From Rubrimonas sp036770645 (GTDB lineage Bacteria > Pseudomonadota > Alphaproteobacteria > Rhodobacterales > Rhodobacteraceae): a stretch of DNA of 22,828 nt. This document shows positions 1 to 7,047 of the stretch, piece by piece. Positions within the stretch are counted from its first letter, which is position 1; each line of letters begins with the position of its first letter. The DNA lies in the NCBI GenBank assembly GCA_036770645.1, contig DAIPIU010000045.1, positions 1-22,828 of the forward strand. The letters run 5' to 3'. The notes below the pieces were generated by a model. That model saw only the letters and a program-made list of their open reading frames with translations. It ran no database searches and was not told the DNA's origin. Both the position numbers and the translations under genes were made by a program.

Positions 1-848
1 TTGCCCAGCGACTTGGACATCTTGCGCCCGTCCACCGTCACCATGCCGTTGTGCAGCCAGAACCGGGCGAAGCCCGCGCCCTCGCAGGCGCAGACGCTCT
101 GCGCGATCTCGTTCTCGTGGTGGGGGAACATCAGGTCCGCGCCGCCGCCGTGGATGTCGAAGTCGCGGCCCAGCAGCGCCTCGGCCATGGCGCTGCACTC
201 GATGTGCCAGCCCGGCCGCCCCCTGCCCCATGGGCTGTCCCAGCCGGGCTGGTCGGGGGCCGACGGCTTCCACAGCACGAAATCCATCGGGTCGCGCTTG
301 TAGGGCGCGACCTCGACGCGGGCGCCGGCGATCATGTCCTCGGTCGACCGGCCCGACAGGCGGCCATAGGCCGGGAAGGACGGCACGTCGAACAGCACAT
401 GGCCCTCGGCCGCGTAGGCGTGGCCGCGGTCGATCAGGGCGGCGATCAGGCGCACCATGTCCTGCCGCTGCCCCGGCGCGCTGACGAATTCGGTGGCGCG
501 CGGCTGGTGCGTGGGCGGCAGGCAGCCCAGTGTCGCCATGTCCTCATTGAACCAGCGTTCGGTCTCGGCGGTCACCGTCTCGATGGGCACGCCGCGCTCG
601 GCGGCGCGGGCCATGATCTTGTCGTCCACATCGGTGATGTTGCGGGCATAGGTGACATTATCCGCCCCGTGGACGTGCCGCAGCAGGCGGAACAGCACGT
701 CGAACACCACGGCGGGGCGCGCGTTGCCGATATGGGCGCGGTCGTAGACGGTGGGGCCGCAGACATACATCCGCACGTTCTTCGGGTCGATCGGCGCGAA
801 GTCGCGCTTCTCCCGGGCGAGGCTGTCGTGCAGGCGGATGGTCGTCAT
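1..848 (-). CDS. cysS: Cysteinyl-tRNA synthetase, N-terminal part (gene cut by window edge)
   Basis: Cytoplasmic class I aminoacyl-tRNA synthetase that charges tRNA-Cys with cysteine using ATP. The frame is open from the ATG at 848 down to base 3, giving 282 complete codons of a protein usually about 460-490 residues long. Visible marks are the MYVCGPT segment with the first zinc-ligand Cys at residue 30, the class I signature HIGN (residues 39-42), the WHIECS segment that supplies another zinc Cys, GGGADLMFPHHENE, and KMSKS at residues 276-280 beside the left edge. These together are specific for CysS. The start is supported by GAGGA five bases before the ATG. The anticodon-binding C-terminus lies outside the window. 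The gene diverges from the phosphatase-family gene at 1068. Confidence 0.97.
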   Translation of the reverse strand, partial: MTTIRLHDSLAREKRDFAPIDPKNVRMYVCGPTVYDRAHIGNARPAVVFDVLFRLLRHVHGADNVTYARNITDVDDKIMARAAERGVPIETVTAETERWFNEDMATLGCLPPTHQPRATEFVSAPGQRQDMVRLIAALIDRGHAYAAEGHVLFDVPSFPAYGRLSGRSTEDMIAGARVEVAPYKRDPMDFVLWKPSAPDQPGWDSPWGRGRPGWHIECSAMAEALLGRDFDIHGGGADLMFPHHENEIAQSVCACEGAGFARFWLHNGMVTVDGRKMSKSLG

Positions 849-1067
849 GGCGTCCTCGGGCGTGTCGCCGCGGGGCCTAGCATCTTCCGTGGGGTGGGGG
901 AACGGGAAGGCGCGCCGCGGACCTGGGGTCAGCGGAGGCAAATCCGGCAGGGGATCGGCGCGCGGCTCATGCGCCGGTGATGCCCCGCCGTCCCCCCGAT
1001 GTCCAGCGTCACGGCCGCGTCGCGAAGCGCGCGCAGGCTCGACGGCCGCAACAGCGGGGAGGACGCC

Positions 1068-2060
1068 ATGCGCATCGCCACCTTCAATGTCGAGAACCTG
1101 GACGACGGGCCGGAGGGCAGGTCCGGGGCCCCCTTCGCGGCGCGCCTGCCCATCCTGCGCGGCCAGCTCGAGCGCCTCGCCGCCGACGTGCTGCTGCTGC
1201 AGGAGGTGCACGGCCAGACCCTCGAGGACGGGACGCGCGGGCTGCGCGCGCTCGACGCGGTGCTCGAGGGCACACGCTACGCCGCGCATCATCGGGTGTC
1301 GACCGCCACGGTCGCGGGGCCGGTGTTCGCCCAGCGCAACCTCGTGACGCTGCTGCCGCCGGACTGGGCGGTGGAGGCCAGCGCCCAGATCCGCGACGGC
1401 GACATGCCCATGCCGCGCTACGACCCGCTGACCGACTCGCCCGACCGCGGCGTGCGCGAGATCGGCTGGGAAAGGCCGCTGCTGCACGTGACGGCGCGCG
1501 CGCCGGGGGGCGCGGCGCTGCACCTGATCAACTGCCACTTCAAGTCCAAGAACCCCACCCCCGTCGCCGGGCAGGGCCCCGAGAACTTCATGTGGCGCAG
1601 CGCCGCCGGCTGGGCCGAGGGGTTCTTCATCTCCTCGATGAAGCGGGTCGGCGCGGCGCTGGGGGCGCGGGTGCTGCTGGACCGCATCTTCGCGGCCGAT
1701 CCGCAGGCGCGCATCGTGCTGGGCGGCGACCTGAACGCCGAGCCGCACGAGGTGCCGGTCATGGCGATCCGCGGCGAGGTGGCCGATCACGGCAACCCCG
1801 CCCTCGGCCACCAGACCCTGTATCCCTGCGCCGACAGCGTGCCCGAGGACCGGCGCTTCACCCTGTACCACCACGGCCGCAGGAACCTGCTCGACCATCT
1901 GCTGATCTCGCGGCCGCTCATGGCCTTCTACCGCGGGGCGGAGATCCACAACGAGATCGTGCGCGACGAGAGCGTGGCCTTCGCCACCGACCGCCTGCAC
2001 CCGGCCTCGGACCATGCGCCCTTCGTCGCGGCGTTCGACGACCGGGCCACCATGCCCTGA
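1068..2060 (+). CDS. Endonuclease/exonuclease/phosphatase family protein
   Basis: Metal-dependent phosphodiesterase or phosphatase of the DNase I / exonuclease III fold, 330 residues, with no signal peptide, so probably cytoplasmic. Family motifs appear in order: FNVEN at residues 6-10 (metal-site Asn), LLLQEVH with Glu46, GGDLNAE with Asp221 and Asn223, and the terminal SDH at 314-316. These residues form the usual active site. Substrate cannot be told from sequence: the fold covers nucleases, inositol phosphatases and sphingomyelinases. The ATG at 1068 is preferred because GGGGAGG stands five bases upstream; the same frame also opens at 999, but without a ribosome site. The next gene on this strand begins 177 bases later, and nothing in that spacing argues for tight coupling. 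Confidence 0.9.
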   Translation: MRIATFNVENLDDGPEGRSGAPFAARLPILRGQLERLAADVLLLQEVHGQTLEDGTRGLRALDAVLEGTRYAAHHRVSTATVAGPVFAQRNLVTLLPPDWAVEASAQIRDGDMPMPRYDPLTDSPDRGVREIGWERPLLHVTARAPGGAALHLINCHFKSKNPTPVAGQGPENFMWRSAAGWAEGFFISSMKRVGAALGARVLLDRIFAADPQARIVLGGDLNAEPHEVPVMAIRGEVADHGNPALGHQTLYPCADSVPEDRRFTLYHHGRRNLLDHLLISRPLMAFYRGAEIHNEIVRDESVAFATDRLHPASDHAPFVAAFDDRATMP

Positions 2061-2237
2061 CCCGGGGATGAGATCGCTTCGCCAGATGTTTACCCGGCGT
2101 CGCCGAAGTGGGGGCTGAGGCGATGCGCCCCGACGGCCCGCGGCCGGGCGGCGGCGCGGGAAGCTTGTGTTTTCCCGCCGCTTGCGCCCAGATGCGCAGG
2201 CGTGGCGCGAAGGCCGGGCAACGGGCGGAGGCAGCGC

Positions 2238-3707
2238 GTGCGGGCGAGACGGGGCGCGACAGGGCTGGCTTTGGCGCTCGGCGCGCTCGGGCTCGCCGCC
2301 GTCTCGGCCCCCGGGCAGGACGGGCTGTCGACCGCCGTCAAGGAATACGACACCGGCGGCGTCTACGAGGGCGAGTTCCGCGACGGCCGCCAGCACGGCC
2401 GCGGGACCTTCCGCCTGCCCGGCGGCTATGAATACGTCGGCGAATGGGTCGACGGGCGCATCGAGGGCCAGGGCGTCGCGCGCTATCCCAATGGCTCGGT
2501 CTACGAGGGGGCCTTCGTCAACGGCGCGCCCCATGGCCGGGGCCGCATCGACTATGCCGATGGCGGCAGCTACGAGGGCGAATGGCGCGAGGGCGTCATC
2601 GCCGGGCGCGGCCGCGCCGTCTATGCCGACGGCGCGGCTTATGAGGGCATGTTCGAGGACAGCGCGCATCACGGCGAGGGCGTGATGACCCGCCCCAACG
2701 GCTACCGCTACGAGGGCGGATGGCGGCACGGGGCGCCCCACGGCGAGGGCAGCGTCGCCTATCCCGACGGCGCGACCTATGTCGGCGGCTTCGCGGACGG
2801 GGTGCGCGAGGGCACGGGCCGTCTCGCGACCGCGGACGGCTTCGTCTACGAGGGCGACTGGCTGGCGGCGCGGATGACCGGGCGCGGCCATGCGGTCTAT
2901 GCCGACGGCGACGCCTATCGCGGCGATTTCGTCGACGGCGTGCGCGAGGGCGCGGGCGTCGCGCTGTATGCGGGCGGCGACGTCTACGAGGGCGACTTCC
3001 GGGCCGGGGCGCGGCACGGGACAGGGCGCTTCGCGGCGGTGGACGGCTATGTCTACGAGGGGGCCTGGGTGGAGGGCCGCATCGAGGGCGAGGGCGTCGC
3101 CCGCTATCCCAACGGCGCGGTGCACACCGGGCGCTTCGCGGACGGCGCGCCGCACGGCCCGGGCCGCATCGTCTACGCCGATGGCGGCAGCTACGAGGGC
3201 GACTGGGTGCGGGGCGTCATGGAGGGCCGCGGCGTGCTGCGCTATGCCGGCGGCCTGGTCTACGAAGGCGAGTTCGTCGGCGGCGCCTATCACGGCCAGG
3301 GGCGCATGACGGCGCCGGACGGCTACGCCTATGAGGGCGAATGGGTCGACGGCCTGCAGCACGGCCGCGGCAAGGCGCTCTACGCCGACGGCTCGACCTA
3401 TGAGGGCGATTTCCTGCGCGGCATCCGCGAAGGCACGGGGACGCTGCGGCTGCCCGACGGCTTCGTCTATGCCGGGGCCTGGGCGGGCGGCGAGATCGCC
3501 GGCGAGGGCGAGGCCCGCTACGCCAACGGCGACGTCTATCGCGGCGGCTTCCTGAACGGCCTGCGCCATGGCTGGGGCGTCATGGCCTATGCCGGCGGGG
3601 CCGAGTACGCGGGCTGGTGGGTCGAGGGCAAGCGGGGCGAGGCCGATGCGCCCCCTGCGCCGGACGCGGCCGGCGCCGCCGGCGCGGAAGCCGTGGGCGC
3701 CGACTGA
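2238..3707 (+). CDS. Exported MORN-repeat protein (18 full repeats plus one partial)
   Basis: A 489-residue protein of unknown role. Residues 1-29 look like a signal peptide: a basic start (RARR) then a long Ala/Leu/Gly stretch. This suggests export to the periplasm or envelope, although no clean AXA cleavage site stands out. Residues 43-456 are eighteen uninterrupted 23-residue MORN repeats of the form Y-E-G-x-[FW]-x-x-G-x-x-x-G-x-G, followed by a partial nineteenth (457-467) and a short Ala-rich tail. There is no other domain, so no catalytic role can be assigned; MORN arrays in other proteins bind lipid or protein partners. The GTG at 2238 is chosen over the in-frame GTG at 2202 because GGAG lies seven bases before it and the shorter form begins directly with the signal peptide. 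The gene converges on fmt, with 55 bases between the two stops. Confidence 0.88.
   Translation: MRARRGATGLALALGALGLAAVSAPGQDGLSTAVKEYDTGGVYEGEFRDGRQHGRGTFRLPGGYEYVGEWVDGRIEGQGVARYPNGSVYEGAFVNGAPHGRGRIDYADGGSYEGEWREGVIAGRGRAVYADGAAYEGMFEDSAHHGEGVMTRPNGYRYEGGWRHGAPHGEGSVAYPDGATYVGGFADGVREGTGRLATADGFVYEGDWLAARMTGRGHAVYADGDAYRGDFVDGVREGAGVALYAGGDVYEGDFRAGARHGTGRFAAVDGYVYEGAWVEGRIEGEGVARYPNGAVHTGRFADGAPHGPGRIVYADGGSYEGDWVRGVMEGRGVLRYAGGLVYEGEFVGGAYHGQGRMTAPDGYAYEGEWVDGLQHGRGKALYADGSTYEGDFLRGIREGTGTLRLPDGFVYAGAWAGGEIAGEGEARYANGDVYRGGFLNGLRHGWGVMAYAGGAEYAGWWVEGKRGEADAPPAPDAAGAAGAEAVGAD
2364..3605 (+). repeat. MORN array: two tandem blocks of nine 69-bp repeats
   Basis: The array divides into 2364-2984 and 2985-3605, each 621 bases long (nine units of 69 bp). 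Repeat n of the first block matches repeat n of the second. Repeats 2 and 11 share 18 of 23 residues and repeats 3 and 12 share 16 of 23. Units ending in G-aromatic fall at positions 1, 5 and 7 of both blocks. Within a block the fifth position alternates F, W, F, W and so on. Because nine is odd, two F units meet at the junction (repeats 9 and 10), which is the only break in the alternation. Confidence 0.8.
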
Positions 3708-3762
3708 CGGCGCCTGCGCGTCCGTCCCGTGGCGGCCCGGCGGTCGCGCGCGCCCCCGCGGG

Positions 3763-4683
3763 TCAGGCCCCCTCGCCCAGCCGCGTGCCCGCGGGCGCCG
3801 GCAGGCCGCGCAGCAGCTCCTCGGCGTCCATGGCCGGCCGCCCGGGGCGCTGCAGCCGCGTCAGCCGCAGCGCGCCCCGCCCGCAGGCGACCAGCAGGCG
3901 GTCGTCCAGCGCCGCGCCGGGCGGCCCCTCCCCCGCCTCCGGACGCGCGGCCAGCACCTTCAGCCGCTCGGCCCCCAGCGCCGTGTAGGCCCCGGGCGCG
4001 GGCGCGAGGCCGCGCACGAGCGCCGCGAGCCGATCCGCCGGCAGGGTCCAGTCCAGCGCGCCCTCGGCCTTGGCGATCTTGGCGGCGTGGACGGGCGCCC
4101 CCTCCTGCGGTGCCGCGACCGCCGTGCCCGCCGAAAGGGCCGCCAGCGTGTCGAGGATCAGCGGCGCGCCGAGCCGCGCGAGGCGCCCGGCGAGCTCGCC
4201 CGCGGTCTCCTCCGGCCCGATGGGCACGGCGAGGCGCGCATAGACCGGGCCGGTGTCGAGCCCCGCCTCCATGCGCATGGCGCAGACCCCGGTCTCGGCG
4301 TCGCCGGCCATGATCGCGCGCTGGACCGGGGCCGCGCCGCGCCAGCGCGGCAGCAGCGAGGCGTGCAGGTTGATGCAGCCGTGGCGGGGCGTATCCAGCG
4401 CCGCGGCCGGCAGGATCAGGCCGTAGGCCACGGCGACGGCCGCATCGAGATCCAGCGCGGCGAAATCCGCGATGGTGTCGGCATCGCGGAACCGCGCCGG
4501 CGTGCGGACCGGCAGGCCCAGCGCCTGCGCCCGGGCCTGGACGGGGCTCGGCCGCAGGGCCTGGCCGCGGCCGGCCGGGCGCGGCGGCTGGGTGTAGACC
4601 GCGGCGATCTCGTGGCCCGCCGCGTGCAGCGCCTCGAGCGTCGGCAGGGCGAAATCGGGCGTGCCGAGGAAGGCGAGCCGCAT
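3763..4683 (-). CDS. fmt: Methionyl-tRNA formyltransferase
   Basis: Transfers a formyl group from 10-formyl-tetrahydrofolate to Met-tRNA(fMet), making the bacterial initiator tRNA; cytoplasmic. The protein is 306 residues, a normal length. It opens with the Rossmann-like LAFLGTPDF. The catalytic region carries Asn105, His107 and Asp143, with the family signature around SLLPRWRGAAP (109-119). The C-terminal OB-fold region recognising tRNA is present though weakly conserved (LKVLAARP, then LLVACGRGALRL). It follows def on the same strand: the def TGA and the fmt ATG overlap by one base (TGATG), so the two are almost certainly cotranscribed and translationally coupled. Confidence 0.97.
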   Translation of the reverse strand: MRLAFLGTPDFALPTLEALHAAGHEIAAVYTQPPRPAGRGQALRPSPVQARAQALGLPVRTPARFRDADTIADFAALDLDAAVAVAYGLILPAAALDTPRHGCINLHASLLPRWRGAAPVQRAIMAGDAETGVCAMRMEAGLDTGPVYARLAVPIGPEETAGELAGRLARLGAPLILDTLAALSAGTAVAAPQEGAPVHAAKIAKAEGALDWTLPADRLAALVRGLAPAPGAYTALGAERLKVLAARPEAGEGPPGAALDDRLLVACGRGALRLTRLQRPGRPAMDAEELLRGLPAPAGTRLGEGA

Positions 4684-5213
4684 CAGGCGCCCGCGGCGGC
4701 CTTGGCGCGTTCGCGCTTGAGCTTCTTCATCTTCTCGGTGATCAGCATGCGCCGCGCCGGCCCGAGATGGTCGATGAACAGCCGTCCGTTGAGGTGGTCG
4801 ATCTCGTGCTGGGCGCAGGTGGCCCAGAGCCCGTCGAACCCGGCCTCGCGGGCGGCGCCGTCGCGGTCGAGGAAGCGCACGCGCACCGCGGCGGGGCGCG
4901 TGACCGGGGCATAGACCTCGGGGATCGAGAGGCAGCCTTCCTCGTGTTCGTTGAGCTCGTCCGAGGCCCAGAGGATCTCCGGGTTGACCATGGCGAGCGG
5001 ATGGGGCGGGGCGTCGCGGGCGGCGCAGTCCATCACCACCACGCGGGCGTCCACGCCGATCTGGGGCGCGGCCAGCCCCACGCCCGGCGCGTCGTACATG
5101 GTCGCCAGCATGTCGTCGATCAGGCCGCGCAGCGCGTCGTCGACCCCGGCCACGGCGGCGCAGACCTTCTTCAGGCGCGGGTCGGGGTGGATCAGGATCG
5201 GGCGGATGGCCAT
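4683..5213 (-). CDS. def: Peptide deformylase
   Basis: Metalloenzyme that removes the formyl group from the N-terminal Met of nascent proteins, reversing at the protein level what the neighbouring fmt product adds to the tRNA. It has 176 residues. All three motifs are intact: GVGLAAPQ (44-51), EGCLS (92-96) with metal ligand Cys94, and HEIDH (136-140) with two metal His and the catalytic Glu. The C-terminus is Lys/Arg/Ala rich. The start is the ATG at 5213; the ribosome site upstream is weak, but the ALIHPDP-like start of the family falls at the right distance. It is the first gene of the def-fmt unit, so the promoter should lie in the 108-base divergent gap before the PLP-enzyme gene; no clear consensus is visible there. 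Confidence 0.96.
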   Translation of the reverse strand: MAIRPILIHPDPRLKKVCAAVAGVDDALRGLIDDMLATMYDAPGVGLAAPQIGVDARVVVMDCAARDAPPHPLAMVNPEILWASDELNEHEEGCLSIPEVYAPVTRPAAVRVRFLDRDGAAREAGFDGLWATCAQHEIDHLNGRLFIDHLGPARRMLITEKMKKLKRERAKAAAGA

Positions 5214-5321
5214 TGCCCGCAGCTAAAGTCGCGCCGCGCCCCGGTCAAGACCGCCGCACCCTTGCGGCCCGCGCGCGCGCCCCCCTAGCCTGTGCGGACA
5301 GGCAGGGAGGCGGCGCGAACC

Positions 5322-6497
5322 ATGGATTTCGACTTCGACGCGATCACGGATCGCCGCGGCACCGGCAGCATGAAATGGGACGCGATGGCGGCGCGCACCG
5401 GCGTCGCCGCGGCGGACGGGATCGCGATGTGGGTCGCGGACATGGACTTCCCCGCGCCCCCCGGCGTGCGCGCGCGGCTCGCGGAGGTCGTGGCGCATGG
5501 CGTCTACGGCTATCACGCGATCGAGCCGGGCTGGCGCGCCGCCGTCGCCGGCTGGTCGGCGCAGCGCCATGGCTGGGCGGTCGATCCGGACTGGATCACC
5601 CCCTCGGCCGGGGTCTGCGCGGCCATCGGCATCGCGGCGCAGGCCTTCGCCGGTCCGGGCGAGGGCGTGGTGATCTTCCCGCCCGTCTACCACATGTTCG
5701 CCGCTATGGTCCGCGCCGCGGGCCGGCGCCCGGTCGAATGCCCGCTGGCGCTGCGGCAGGGCCGCCACGAGATGGACCTCGCGCGTCTGGCCGACAGCCT
5801 GCCCCCCGACGCGCGCATGGTTCTGCTGTGCAGCCCCCACAACCCGGGCGGACGGGTCTGGAGCGCGGCGGAGCTGCGGGCGCTGGCGGAATTCTGCGCC
5901 GCGCGGGGGCTGGTGCTCGTCGCCGACGAGATCTGGCGCGACATGGTGTTCGCGGGGGCCGCCTTCACGCCCGCCGCGCTCGCGGCGCCCGGCGCCGAGC
6001 CCTTCCTCGTGACCTGCGCGGCGCCGTCCAAGACCTTCAACCTCGCCGGCGGGCAGGTGGCCGAGGTCATCATCGCCGATCCGGCCCTGCGCGCGCGCTA
6101 TCGCGCGGCGGCGGCGGCCAGCCACGGGTCGAGCGTGAACCTGTTCGGGATCGCGGCGGCCCGCGCGGCCTACGAGACCGGGGCGCCCTGGCTCGACGCC
6201 CTGCTGCCCGTGCTCGCGGGCAACCAGGCGCATTTCGCGGCCGGGGTGGCGCAGGCGGCGCCCGGCGCGCGGGCGATGGCGGCCGAATCGACCTATCTGG
6301 CCTGGGTGGACTTCGCCGGGACCGGCCTGCCGCCGGCGGAGGTCGCGCGCCGCCTGCGCGACGTGGCGCGGATCGGCGTGAATGCGGGCCCCAGCTTCGG
6401 CCCCGGCGGCGAGGGCTGGGCGCGGTTCAACCTCGGATGCCCGCGCGCCACGGTCGACGCCGCGCTGGAGCGCCTCGCGGTGGCCTTCGCCGCCTGA
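5322..6497 (+). CDS. MalY/PatB-family PLP-dependent C-S lyase or aminotransferase
   Basis: Fold-type I pyridoxal-phosphate enzyme of 391 residues. Family members usually act as cystathionine beta-lyases, releasing homocysteine, pyruvate and ammonia; some act on other cysteine conjugates or as aminotransferases, so the substrate is not settled. Visible marks are MWVADMDFP (36-44), typical of MalY/PatB, YGYH near residue 62, the SPHNPGGRVW loop (171-180), the DE pair at 202-203, the Schiff-base Lys237 in APSKTFNLAG, and the carboxylate-binding Arg368 in RFNLGCPR. AGGGAGG lies 11 bases before the ATG at 5322; an in-frame GTG at 5292 has no site. The gene diverges from def and converges on a small minus-strand gene, with a perfect hairpin between the stops. 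Confidence 0.9.
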   Translation: MDFDFDAITDRRGTGSMKWDAMAARTGVAAADGIAMWVADMDFPAPPGVRARLAEVVAHGVYGYHAIEPGWRAAVAGWSAQRHGWAVDPDWITPSAGVCAAIGIAAQAFAGPGEGVVIFPPVYHMFAAMVRAAGRRPVECPLALRQGRHEMDLARLADSLPPDARMVLLCSPHNPGGRVWSAAELRALAEFCAARGLVLVADEIWRDMVFAGAAFTPAALAAPGAEPFLVTCAAPSKTFNLAGGQVAEVIIADPALRARYRAAAAASHGSSVNLFGIAAARAAYETGAPWLDALLPVLAGNQAHFAAGVAQAAPGARAMAAESTYLAWVDFAGTGLPPAEVARRLRDVARIGVNAGPSFGPGGEGWARFNLGCPRATVDAALERLAVAFAA

Positions 6498-6501
6498 CGC
6501 C

Positions 6502-6519
6502 GCGCGGCCTTGGCCGCGC
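6502..6519. terminator. Perfect GC hairpin between convergent genes
   Basis: GCGCGGCC, a two-base TT spacer, then GGCCGCGC: a perfect 8-bp inverted repeat just after the stop of the PLP-enzyme gene and seven bases before the stop of the small minus-strand gene. It could end transcription from both sides. No T-run follows on either strand, so it is not a classical intrinsic terminator, and its role is inferred from position. Confidence 0.45.
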
Positions 6520-6525
6520 CGGCCG

Positions 6526-6702
6526 TCAGTCCGGGCGCAGCACGCCCTTCGGCGGGGCCCTGCGCAGGCTGGCGCGCAGGGCGACCAGCGGGCTCAGCGC
6601 ATCCGGCGGACCGCCGGCGCAGAACACCGCGCCCTCGATCCGTTCGATCTCGCTGTCCGAGAGATCATCGAGCCGCACCTCGTGCGACGCATCCTTCGCC
6701 AT
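6526..6702 (-). CDS. Small hypothetical protein, 58 residues
   Basis: I do not recognise this protein. It reads from ATG 6702 to TGA 6528-6526. The N-terminal half is acidic and charged (KDASHEVRLDDLSDSEIERIEG), helical in character; the C-terminal half is basic and Pro/Ala-rich and contains a predicted short helix. There is one Cys (residue 28) and neither a signal peptide nor a membrane segment. Support for it being real: GGAG sits eight bases before the ATG, it fills the space between two neighbours without overlap, and its stop faces the upstream gene across a perfect hairpin. At this GC content short open frames are common by chance, so confidence is moderate. Confidence 0.55.
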   Translation of the reverse strand: MAKDASHEVRLDDLSDSEIERIEGAVFCAGGPPDALSPLVALRASLRRAPPKGVLRPD

Positions 6703-6902
6703 GGTCGGCGCTCCACAAGCTGGCCTGCCTCAGGTCACGCAACGCTTCGCCCGTTCGGGCATTCCCGTATCCGGACAATCTGGAGCATGCGTTACGCGAA
6801 GGTAAGATTCTTCCAAAAATTTTCGGTTAACCGCATTTTTCATGCGCCGCGTCACATGAAGGCCGCGCGACTCGCCGTCTGCGTGCATGCGCCTTCCCAT
6901 AT

Positions 6903-6940
6903 CCGCCCGCCGCGGGCGGCGCACGGGTGCCGCGGGCACC
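6903..6940. other. Two adjacent perfect hairpins
   Basis: The first is CCGCCCG-CCG-CGGGCGG (6903-6919), a 7-bp stem with a 3-base loop. The second is GGTGCC-GCG-GGCACC (6926-6940), a 6-bp stem with a 3-base loop. They are six bases apart and sit about 50 bases before the -35 box of the malyl-CoA lyase promoter. They may end transcripts coming from the AT-rich island or form part of a leader; no U-tract follows. Confidence 0.45.
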
Positions 6941-6988
6941 AGCGCGACGGAATCCGCGGCCGTGGCGCGCGCGCGACTCGCCGCGGCG

Positions 6989-7016
6989 TTGACATCTCGC
7001 AGGCGCAGCATAGCGT
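6989..7016 (+). promoter_or_regulatory. Sigma-70-type promoter for malyl-CoA lyase
   Basis: A perfect -35 box TTGACA (6989-6994) is followed after 16 bases by TAGCGT (7011-7016), which keeps the three best conserved -10 positions (T, A and final T). Transcription would start near 7023 and give a leader of about 25 bases carrying the CGGAG ribosome site at 7036-7040. Confidence 0.55.
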
Positions 7017-7047
7017 CGCCCGCACCCATCCGTCCCGGAGACCGCCC

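Larger units (their letters stand above)
6703..7047. other. 345-base intergenic regulatory region before malyl-CoA lyase
   Basis: No gene is supported here. In order it holds a small GCCCG-TT-CGGGC inverted repeat (6749-6760); an AT-rich island at about 6801-6845 that contrasts sharply with its surroundings and contains the palindrome CGGTTAACCG (6824-6833), a GATTC site (6806-6810) and CGCAT-TTTTC-ATGCG (6832-6846); two perfect GC hairpins at 6903-6940; and a TTGACA promoter at 6989. On the minus strand the island could also carry the promoter of the 58-residue gene (TTGGAA, 16 bases, TAACGC). Confidence 0.6.

Noticed and set aside
51..980. Plus-strand open frame opposite cysS
   Set aside because: cysS motifs (HIGN, KMSKS, zinc Cys) are unmistakable on the minus strand; this is its shadow.
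2156..2178. GCGGGAA / TTCCCGC inverted repeat before the MORN gene as a terminator
   Set aside because: No T-run follows on either strand and the loop is nine bases, so it is only a weak hairpin of unknown use.
6382..7047. In-frame N-terminal extension of malyl-CoA lyase
   Set aside because: The extension lacks a ribosome site and family similarity, and the short form begins exactly as known Mcl1 proteins do with CGGAG seven bases upstream.
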